64,000 nucleotides of DNA from Bostrychus sinensis (Eukaryota > Chordata > Actinopteri > Gobiiformes > Eleotridae). The notes beneath the pieces were generated by a model. That model was not told the DNA's origin and did no database searches. It was given only the letters and a program-made list of their open reading frames with translations. The position numbers and the translations under genes were made by a program. Below are positions 23,387 to 32,062 of this stretch, in pieces (the first letter of the stretch is position 1; each line of letters starts with the position of its first letter). The stretch lies in the NCBI GenBank assembly GCA_020698575.1, contig CM036240.1, positions 21,330,711 through 21,394,710 of the forward strand. The letters run 5' to 3'.

Positions 23387-24510
23387 GATGTGGCCCCTCC
23401 CTGCTTTGCACTGTCACAGTAGCACAGACTACTGTTTTGTTTAATGAGTGGTTTATTTAGACAGACAGGAGCAAAGCTGCTTCTGCTGCCCCTAAATCAA
23501 TATTAAAGCCACAATCCTTTTTATTTAAAAAGCATACATTTCCAGTAATTTACTGCTGTACATTCAATACATGTTACTTCTGTTTAGTGAGCCCAGGTTA
23601 AAATAGGCCCACATACATGAAAATAAAAATAAGCTTCTATTTCTGCTTCATAATAAACTGTATGGCCACAAATCTAGTTAATTTTTATTCAGATATATCA
23701 GGAATCCATAAGTGAGTTGATAAAGAATTGGATCAATAAGCAGAATCGACAATGACACCGACATTGATCAAATCTTATCAATTCCCATCCCTAGTATTAA
23801 CAGCTGTTTGAACTAACGGTGAGAGGGGTGGAGTTTCTGGGCTAATTATAGGCTAGCCGACTTTAGTTCGCTGTTTGCCTTTAAAAATGATATGAAACAA
23901 TGAAAGTATTAACGCTGTGCCAGTAAGTAGCTTAAACAGACAGCAGAATAAGTTAGTTTTTCAGTTAGCCTATTTCATCTTATAGCAAAGTATGAATGTT
24001 ATTTAATGCTGCACTGCTGTAAAACGTCCATCTAAGACGTTTTTAAAGGTAAATGGCTAAATGGTAAATGGTAAATAGGCTATGTTAAACCTGGTCCTGA
24101 AAAAATGTTGGTGGGGGCCCATTGTAAATTTTTTTCAGGGGGCCCAGAATACCTGGTGGCACCCCTGTATGTACGGTAAGTTCATAAATAAATGCCACAA
24201 GGAATTACAAGCTTTGGTCAGGTTGGTCTTCTGGACACTTTTAAACATGTTTCCATTGTCAAAAGAGTTACAAAGTTTCCAAAATATTGTTCCGTGGGGT
24301 TTGCTGGGCAGGCTAACTTACCAACACTTCAGTCTGTTGATGGGTCTAAAATGACCAATGAATAGGAAACACAAATTTCCAAAAGTCCACTTGTGCTCTC
24401 TCTCTCTCTCTCTGTCACTAAGCCCCTTGCCCACTCTCAGGTTTTTCTTGGGTAAATTGTTATTGGGACCAAGGTGGTTAAACACATTTATATGAAATAC
24501 ACATTGCAAA

Positions 24511-25557
24511 TGTTGCCCCTCCCACGCCCGGCGGGTGCCCGAGAGGGGTGAGAATATTCAACTCTGAGCAATAAAGCAAAGAGGCAGATAAGTTAAAAAT
24601 GTGCACCGCTCGGCTGCAGGGTTTATTCTGCTTAACATATTAAACATACATGTTTAATCAATTGTATTACAATGTTATCTTTTAAATATCTGACCCACAT
24701 TTTCATCTAACTAGTAAACATGTGTCATGTAATCACCTTATAGGAAAATAAATGTCTCAACTCTTTATTCATGTGTAACTGTACCCCAAATGTACATATT
24801 TCCTATAAACCAAAACAATTGTATTCATCCGGCACATCACTGTGAACACACTGAAGCAACACACGTTTATCACAAATCCAAAATGGCGGCTCGAATACGG
24901 GTTGCCAGCTCACTAAACTTGAGCCGTGAACACCAACCCATGCTGGTTCAACATATGCATCTAAAGCTTGCGAGTCTCAACACATGCAAACAATATACAC
25001 ACTTCTGTCATTAAGCAGACCCTTGTTTACTGACCCTTCTAGTGTATTATTCTATTTACTTTATAATGCGCACAGGCTCTAGTTACTTTAGCACAAGGAT
25101 ATAGCTCCCGCTAGCTTAGCATTAGCTTCTTAAACCACATAAGCATTTAAGACAGAAATCATATAAAAGGCATTCTACAGTGTCCCCAATAACCACAAAG
25201 CATTACCACGACTCTAGAGATCTACTAGTGTTGTCTCAGTGCCATCCGAAGAATATTTACCAACCTGAGCAATAAAGCAGAGGCAGATAAGTTAAACATG
25301 TGCACCGCTTGGCTGCAGGGTTTATTCTGGAGCTCTGCCTCTTGGTGGCCCAAATCCCCTCAACTGATGCGCCATCTTTTGACACTCCCCAGTACTACAA
25401 CTACAGCATTACACGTAAAATAGGCACTTCAGACACAATACTGTTTTTTCTTAAAAAAATAGTGGGGTTTTATTTTATTTTATTTTTTTTAACTAAATTT
25501 AACTTGTTTTAGCCATAATGACTTATTTAAATCATGTCTCTTTTTGTGAGCCTTACA
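24511..25557 (-). repeat. 3' LTR of the Gypsy element (complete)
   Basis: On the plus strand it begins TGTTGCCCC at 24511 and ends CCTTACA at 25557. A polypurine tract (reverse complement of CTCTCCCCTGC, from 25558) abuts it on the inner side. It contains an internal direct duplication of about 70 bases: one copy near 24566-24635, the other near 25265-25330, both with GAGCAATAAAGCA and GGCTGCAGGGTTTATTCTG. On the coding strand these hold AATAAA signals. The inner copy is missing from the other LTR. Confidence 0.85.
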
Positions 25558-25818
25558 CTCTCCCCTGCTTTTATAAATGTCTCCTGACATTAGCCAACAA
25601 AAAGTACATCATAATCAATACACTTGTGGATAACCATAATGGTGAGTGATGGCAGGGAAGAGAACAGTACTTATGAGTGGGTACCCAGGTATCAAAGAGT
25701 TCACTCCTGTAGGCCACTGTTGATACGATGGCTGTCCTAGTGCATCATAAGTGAACCACTCTCTGGCCTTGGCAGTCCGCTGGGATCTCATAAGGGTACT
25801 CTCTGGATGGTCCTGCTC

Positions 25819-27873
25819 TCATGACGTGTGTACCTCCTGTGGTCTCTCCTGTGGTTGTTCCTCTTCCACCCGATAGACATCCTCTGGTCCAACATTGTCG
25901 TGGGCAGTGTCCTCCACCTGCTGTGCCTCTTCCTCCTGAATCAGCCTCTGTTCGTCATCTTGTACAGGAGGATGAAATTCATGCGCAGCAACATGTAGTC
26001 TCTTATTAGTGAGAGAACTTGGCTCAAGCTGCTGTTGATTAGTGCACTCTCTCCTCTCTACTCTATAGCATGGGATACGTGCATATGTGTAGTCTTCATC
26101 CTCCGACTCCAAGATCTCTTCACTCTGTACTTGTGTCTTACTTTTTTGTCGTTTACTTGGTTGTGCTTTGTGAACTTGAGCTGGGATGTTTTCCTCAAGG
26201 GGTAATTCATTAACAGGCAGTAGCAAGTTTCTGTGGAGCACACGCAGTGTTTTTGAGCCTTTCTCGGGTTGCACCTTGTAAACTGGACCATCATCAACTC
26301 TTTCCACTACGCGGTGTACCACCTGATCCCAGTACGACCGCAGCTTGCCCAGCCCACCTCTCTCTGACAGGTTCCTGACTAACACCCTGTCACCTGGCTG
26401 AAGAACTACACCCCTGACAGAAGAACTACACCCCTGACAGATTTGTCATAGTATCTTTTCCCTTTAGCGGAGGATTTTTCACTGTTTCTTTCAGCAATCT
26501 CATATGCAGAGTGCATTCTCTCTGCCCATTTCTGTGCATATGTCTGCCGGTCAGTTGTCTCTGAGTCTTTTTCTGATGGAAACAGTAAATCCACAGGTAA
26601 GCGTGGAGGCTGACCATATAAGAGGAAAAATGGTGAGAAACCAGTGGACTCATGTCTTGTGCAGTTGTATGCGTGCACCACATTGTTGAGATGGTCTTTC
26701 CACTGACTCTTTTTTCTTCTTTTAAAGTGCACAACATTTGCAATAGTGTGCGATTGAGTCTCTCTACCGGATTGCACTGTGGGTGGTAGGGTGTAGTCCG
26801 GGAGTGTCCCATACCAGCCAACTGCTCGAACCTGCTGAACAAACTGTTCTCAAATTCTTTACCTTGGTCATGATGAATTTTATCAGGGTAACCAAAACGG
26901 GGTATGAAGTCCTGAAAGATCTTATCTGCTGCAGTTCTCCCTGATTTGTTTCTTGTCGGATATGCCTGAGCAAATCGAGTGAAGTGATCTACAAGTACAA
27001 GTATGTACTCATAGCCTTGACTTTGCTCTAAGTGAAGATAGTCAATAGACACCAGCTCGAAAGGACTACTGGTGGAAATGTGTCCCATTGGTGCTCTTTG
27101 GGGAATAGTAGGACATTTCTGTTTAATACAGGAGCATCTCTTGTTAACATAGTCCTCAATCTCCTGTTGCATGTTTGGCCAATAAAACCTTTCTCTTGCG
27201 AGATGACTTTCTCAGCACCAATATGAGCAAGGTCATTGTGCAGTGACTTTAGTATGATGGGCTTCAACTTATCAGGGATTACGAGCTGTCTGTGTCGATC
27301 TGTCTTCCGGTAAAGAATCCCATTTTCAACTTCCAACTTTGTCCATTCATACAAAAGTCTCTTTACCTCTTTTGTCATGTTTCTTTTGTTTCTGTCATTA
27401 GGAGTCCAGTTTCTCAGTTTCAAGGATATCACTTCCTTTATGACTGGATCCTCTTGTTGTGCTGCTTGTACATTTGCTGGTCTAATACTATGCATGTTTC
27501 TCTGTGACATATCATACATACAGGTTTCATCCAGCTGTAGAGCCGCAACCCACTGCACGTTGTCTTCCTGGGCTGCTTTGCTGCCTTGCCAAACAGCTGA
27601 CACAACTTCAGCTGGAATGCTGCCTGTGTGGTCCCTCATACTGTCCTGCAGTTGTAAGGGGTAACGGGATAGCGTGTCTGCATCAGTATTCATTCTACCA
27701 GGTCTATATTTAATGTCGAAATAAAAATCAGCCAATTCTCCCACCCATCTATGCCCAACAGCATTTAGTCTTGCAGTGCTAAGCACATATGTTAAAGGAT
27801 TGTTGTCAGTAAATACAGTAGAATCCCATCTGAAGCGCATACTGTCGTTGTGTCCCTGGGCAAGACACTTCAC
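25819..27873 (-). pseudogene. Gypsy pol: RNase H end and integrase, frameshifted
   Basis: Several minus-strand frames cover this part: 27873-27028 (RNase H end with TDNNPL and ADTLSR, then the H-H half of the integrase zinc site), 27172-26426 (the C-C half and the catalytic core, with Asp in SIDYLHLE, Asp in HHDQGKEFE and Glu in NPVERLNR), 26777-26406, and 26385-25819 (C-terminal domain with GPVYKVQPEKG). The catalytic triad residues remain. The zinc site is split between two frames by a frameshift near 27170-27200. A tandem 20-bp duplication at 26401-26440 breaks the frame before the C-terminal domain. No working integrase can be made from this copy. Confidence 0.88.
26401..26440 (+). repeat. 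perfect 20-bp tandem duplication in the integrase region
   Basis: The unit AAGAACTACACCCCTGACAG occurs twice without change. Since 20 is not a multiple of 3, it shifts the reading frame at the integrase C-terminal domain. Confidence 0.95.
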
Positions 27874-28108
27874 CCACCTTGCCTGTGTGAATGTGTTAGT
27901 GTGGCTGTGTTTGGTGGTGGTCGGAGGGGCCGTTGGCGCAGATTGGCAGCCACGCTTCCGTCAGTCTGCCCCAGGGCAGCTGTGGCTACAGAAGTAGCTC
28001 ACCACCACCAAGTGTGACTGAGGAGTGAATGAATAATTGATCAATTGTAAAGCGTCTTTGAGTGTCCAAAAAAGCGCTATATAAATTCGATGAATTATTA
28101 TTATTATT
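27834..28108 (+). mobile_element. SINE inserted in the Gypsy RNase H region
   Basis: The body runs from GCATACTGTCGTTGTGTCCC through GGCAAGACACTTCACCCACC, GGCCGTTGGCGCAGATTGG, CTGCCCCAGGGCAGCTGTGG and AAAGCGCTATATAAAT to an (ATT)n tail at about 28096-28108. The same 5' part occurs at 17104-17150. Gypsy coding sequence continues on both sides: the frame ending in KFRDYLYYAPTF lies to the right and the frame starting TVFTDNNPL to the left. The copy lacks the tRNA head, so it is 5' truncated. Its insertion is later than that of the Gypsy element. Exact left end and target duplication are uncertain. Confidence 0.85.
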
Positions 28109-29530
28109 AAAAGTAGGTGCATAGTATAAGTAGTCTCTAAACTTATCGCATATGGCCCACTTTAACGCCAAGAACTCGAGCTTGCCTGAGTGAAGATGGT
28201 AATTTTTCTCAGCAGGCGATAATGTTCTAGACCCATACCCAATAACACATAGCTTGTTGTTCTGCCGCTGATATAACACTGCACCTAACCCTTCATTGGA
28301 CGCATCAGTGTGGAGAATGAACGGTAGGTCAAAGTTTGGTAAGCGAGGACAGGGGGGTTAGTCAGAATGTCAATGAGTGTAGTTACCACCCTTTTGTGTT
28401 CATCAGTCCATGTGACAGGTGTTTTAGACGGTAACTGTCCTTTGTCCACCTGCCTGTGTTTACCTTTGTTTTTGGACATTTTGTTTTGGCTGATATCCCC
28501 TTCTGTGTCTGGTTTCTGTAATAGTTCAAACAATGGTTTGGCCACACGGGAAAAATCTTGAATAAACGAGCGATAGTATCCCAAAAACCCCAACAGTGAC
28601 TTGACATCTCCCACAGTCTGAGGCTCCTTGTCTTTCAGTGCCAAGACAGCTTTCAAGTCCTGTGGATCCATTTGAACTCCTTCTCCAGACACCAAGCGCC
28701 CGAGGTAACGAACCTCTTGTTTGAAAAGTTCACACTTGGTGGGTCGAAGCTTGATCCCGTGTTTCTCTCATGTGGCCCAAAACTTGTCTTAGGTGGTTTA
28801 CATGGTCCTCGAAGGTCTTTGAATAGCACAGCACATTATCTAGATATGGAGCACAGCACTCATCACGAATACCCTCCAGCACTCCCTCAAGACACCTCTG
28901 AAATGCAGCGGGTGCATTTGCTAGTCCGAGTGGTATTCTTATCCATTCATACAGCCCCCAAGGAGTGCTAAAGGCTGTGAGGTGTCTGGACTTTTTACGG
29001 ACAAACCCTTGGTGATATGCGCTACTTTGATCTAGGATGGAGAACCACGTGTTGCCACCTAGACTGTCAAGCAAGTCCTTTATTTGTGGCAGTGGGTGGC
29101 GATCTGCAATAGTCTTTTTGTTCAATCCTCGGAAGTCTACACAAAGACGTAAACTTTGGTCTTTCTTCCTCACACACACGACTGGGGATGAATATGAAGA
29201 TGACAACTTGCGGATCTACCCTCGGTCCAAAAGATTCTTCACATATTCCTTTACTTCTTTGTATAGAGGTCTGGGGATAGAGTTGTAACACTTCTGGACT
29301 GGGTTGTTGTCAACTACACTGATTTTCAACTGTAAACTGGGAATACAACCTATATCCCCTTCCCCTCTAGCAAAGACATCAGATTCCTCATAAAGCATTT
29401 GACACACTACCTCCTGCTGTTCAGGGTCAAGGTACTCCAAGTTAACAGGAGGATGCCATTTCTCTGAGGTGTTTAACTTTTCAGCTCTGCTAACTAGATC
29501 ACTAGTCGGGTTCACCTGTGCAGTACACAT
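27986..29530 (-). pseudogene. Gypsy pol: reverse transcriptase and RNase H start, disabled
   Basis: Frames at 29530-29216, 29206-28730, 28695-28285 and 28279-27986 carry the reverse transcriptase fingers, palm and thumb and the start of RNase H. Family marks include VDFRGLNKKT, FSILDQSSAYHQ, GLANAPAAFQRCL and SLLGFLGYYR. An in-frame TAG at 29216-29218 separates the first two frames. The catalytic box reads YLDN rather than the usual YxDD: the codon at 28835-28837 is AAT, so the second catalytic Asp is Asn. A frameshift lies between 28730 and 28695. The enzyme is not functional. Confidence 0.92.
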
Positions 29531-29543
29531 CAGTGTGTCACTG

Positions 29544-30557
29544 TCAGGCTTTTTCGGCTGGTGAAAAAGCGCTAAAATTTACAGGCCTACAGTCTGTGAC
29601 CTCCTTAATATGGCCTAAAATAGTCCTTGGTGGCAGAAAAATGTTATGTTTACTCTGATTGCTGACTGGGATCTTAACAGCTTTGGAGGAACGAGTGGGT
29701 GCATTAAGTAAGGCAGGGAATAGTTGTAACCCCTCTGGTAAGTCTGGTTTTAAGGTGGGTTCAAACAATACTGTGTCGCCAAATGGTCTGGACTTGACAT
29801 GGCATCTAATCTCACATACTTGACCACTGTGAATGGTCAAACCTCTCTTTCCAACTCTGACAGTGTCACTTACCATGTTGTCTTTTACCGGGTTCTCACT
29901 GACAACTGATACAATAGTCTTGGCTGTATGTCTGCGTAGCTTTAACGCTTCGGCCAGCAAATCACTTAAACTAACACTGCCTGGCTTTTCAAGACTCTCT
30001 AAGATGATTTCCTCAATAACATTGAAACCTAACAGCAGATCAGTGACACAGCTCTGACTAACTAGCACGGGAACCTGGATAGCTACTTGACCATATGTGG
30101 AGCTTTTAATTTCAACTAGAATTTCAGCCCACCCATCGAAAGGTACATTAGTCCCATTAGCTGCTGTTACTCTGAGTGGATCCTTTGGCAACAGGTCTTC
30201 CAGGGATAGAATCTCGACATCTGGAAGGTGTTTCTGAAGCCAGGATTTAGTTACTATGGTTACTTGCGCTCCACTGTCTAAAAGCATGTCAGTTTGCACA
30301 CCATTGAGATAACAGGTAAGCATACACCTTTTACCAATCAGGTTGGCAACTCTGTTTCCCTGTCTTGTCCTTGTTTTTACAGGTGACTGTCGCATGGTAA
30401 GAGTTTTTTCCTTGAAGCTTACTGTTTTATCGTGGGGCGACTTGGGGCTGGTCACTGGGAAGGGATGACCAGTTTCCCACTGGCTTACTTCTGAGCAGGC
30501 ACCCCACGGCTCGGTGTCCCTCTTTGCCGCACTTAAAACAGTGGTTGCAATCATCAA
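29544..30557 (-). pseudogene. Gypsy retropepsin-containing open frame
   Basis: A 337-codon frame holds an aspartic protease motif LLDSGAQVTIV at about residues 92-102 (active Asp about residue 94), followed by a linker towards reverse transcriptase. This is the one long uninterrupted frame of the element. It is in a different frame from the zinc-knuckle frame upstream and from the reverse transcriptase frame downstream. Confidence 0.88.
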
Positions 30558-31395
30558 GTCCTTGTGCTGTGCATGACTGACACTTACGAGACTTCGCTGA
30601 CTTTAGTGGTTGCACTGTTTTCACTGAGATGGTCTGTAGTGGCTCTGGAAGTTTTGCTGTTGGTGTTAAAGCCTTTTCCAGGGTCTTAGCCAATGCAGAC
30701 ACATGGGCCGTCAGTTAATGCATAGCTGTGCGCTGTGCTTGGACTTCCGCTTGGGTCTGGAGAACAGTGGCTTGGACCTCAGCTGCCAGCTGGGCTACTT
30801 GTTCTCTTTCCCCCTGGTGTGTGGCATTCACAGTCACTACTCTGGTTTTATGTGTTGGACCTAAGCGTATTTGTCGCTCCACCTCTTCCTGAACTGACTT
30901 ATTCATTACTTCTAAGATGAAGTCATCATTTACGCTGCTGTTACTAAGTAGCGCTTTTAAGTCTCTTCTTATGTGTGCATATTTCTCACTTATCCCTTGT
31001 TACAGGGTGTGCAGAAACACGCCTTGAACTAACCTTTTATCATACTGGAAACCAGAGCTATTTTCCTGTGAAGAAAATAGTACCCGCTGCTTTAACCCCA
31101 TTAACCGGTACATGAACTGTTGTGGGCTTGATCAAGCTGTTTTGCATTGCTAAGCTCCTGGAATAACTCTGAACTGCTCTTGTCTTTTAAGTGTGTTCTG
31201 AGTAACCGCTTGAGCTCAGCTACTGTTAACTCGTGTTTAGTCAAAATCATATCTTTAAATGTACCTGGTCTGATTATTCGTAACACAGCACGGATGATCT
31301 CATTTTCAGTAAAGTTCTTGGCTAAACCCTCATCAATCTGTTTGCATAGGGTGCCATAGCTTACATCAGAGTCTGAGTCAGATATTTGTCCGCTA
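30427..31395 (-). pseudogene. Gypsy gag remnant with CCHC zinc knuckle
   Basis: Frames at 31286-31101, 30906-30715 and 30702-30427 show capsid-like helical sequence, a Gln-rich stretch and a CCHC zinc knuckle (CFKCGKEGHRAVGC). The start of gag is missing: sequence reads straight into the truncated LTR at about 31396. A stop after the Gln-rich frame splits it from the zinc knuckle. Zinc-knuckle proteins of this kind bind the element's RNA. Confidence 0.85.
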
Positions 31396-32058
31396 TTTTC
31401 CTATAAACCAAAACAACTGTATTCATCCGGCACATCACTGTGAACACACTGAAGCAACACACGTTTATCACAAATCCAAAATGGCGGCTCGAATATGGGT
31501 TGCCAGCTCACTAAACTTGAGCCATGAACAACAACCCATGCTGGTTCAACATATGCATCTAAAGCTTGCGAGTCTCAACACATGCAAACAATACACACAC
31601 TTCTGTCATTAAGCAGACCCTTGTTTACTGACCCTTCTAGTGTATTATACTATTTACTTATAATAATGCGCACAGGCTCTAGTTACTTTAGCGCAAGGAT
31701 ATAGCTCCCGCTAGCTTAGCATTAGCTTCTTAAACCACATAAGCATTTAAGACAGAAATCATATAAAAGGCATTCTACAGTGTTCCCAATAACCACAACG
31801 CATTACCACGACTCTCGATTCTTCAGCTCTGCCTCTTGGTGGCCCTAATCCCCTCAACTGATGCGCCATCTTTTGACACTCCCCAGTACTACGACTACAG
31901 CATTACACGTAAAATAGGCACTTGGCTTGCTTCAGAAACAATACTGTTTTTTCTTAAAAAATAGTGGGGTGTCTGTTTTTTTTTTTTTTTAAACTAAATT
32001 TAACTTGTTTTAGCCATAATGACTTATTTAAATCATGTCTCTTTTTGTGAGCCTTACA
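31396..32058 (-). repeat. 5' LTR of the Gypsy element (truncated at U5 end)
   Basis: Matches 24797-25557 of the other LTR, but stops at TTTTCCTATAAACC (31396) where the complete LTR continues for about another 285 bases. It lacks the inner repeat copy of the 3' LTR and has an extra GGCTTGCTT near 31923. Instead of a primer-binding site, mid-gag sequence abuts the truncated end, so one deletion removed U5, primer site and gag start. Confidence 0.85.
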
Positions 32059-32062
32059 CAAA

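Larger units (their letters stand above)
22717..24175. mobile_element. hAT-type element, 1443 bp, with 8-bp target duplication and GC-rich cargo
   Basis: The element 22725-24167 lies between perfect 8-bp direct repeats TATGTACG (22717-22724 and 24168-24175). Its ends are inverted CAGGGG sequences: the left begins CAGGGGCGCTG and the right, reverse-complemented, begins CAGGGGTGCCACCAGG, as expected for hAT transposons. No transposase frame is present, so it is non-autonomous. Inside are a perfect 10-bp-arm hairpin (22931-22955), a GC- and CpG-rich stretch of about 280 bases (22960-23240) and three copies of a 15-bp unit (23342-23386). The GC-rich stretch looks unlike the rest of the element and may be captured host sequence. 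Confidence 0.82.
24507..32062 (-). mobile_element. Gypsy/Ty3 LTR retrotransposon, full-span but defective
   Basis: A 7548-bp insertion (24511-32058) on the minus strand between 4-bp duplications CAAA (24507-24510 and 32059-32062). LTRs start TG and end CA. Order along the minus strand: 5' LTR, gag with zinc knuckle, retropepsin, reverse transcriptase, RNase H, integrase, polypurine tract, 3' LTR, the Ty3/Gypsy order. It is inactive: the 5' LTR lacks its U5 end together with the primer site and gag start, pol carries a nonsense codon and several frameshifts, one catalytic Asp is Asn, a SINE interrupts RNase H, and a 20-bp duplication disrupts the integrase tail. By eye the two LTRs show about ten differences over some 415 shared bases, so the insertion is not very recent. 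Confidence 0.93.

Noticed and set aside
27776..27997. Plus-strand open frame across the SINE
   Set aside because: It is SINE sequence and the antisense of Gypsy pol.
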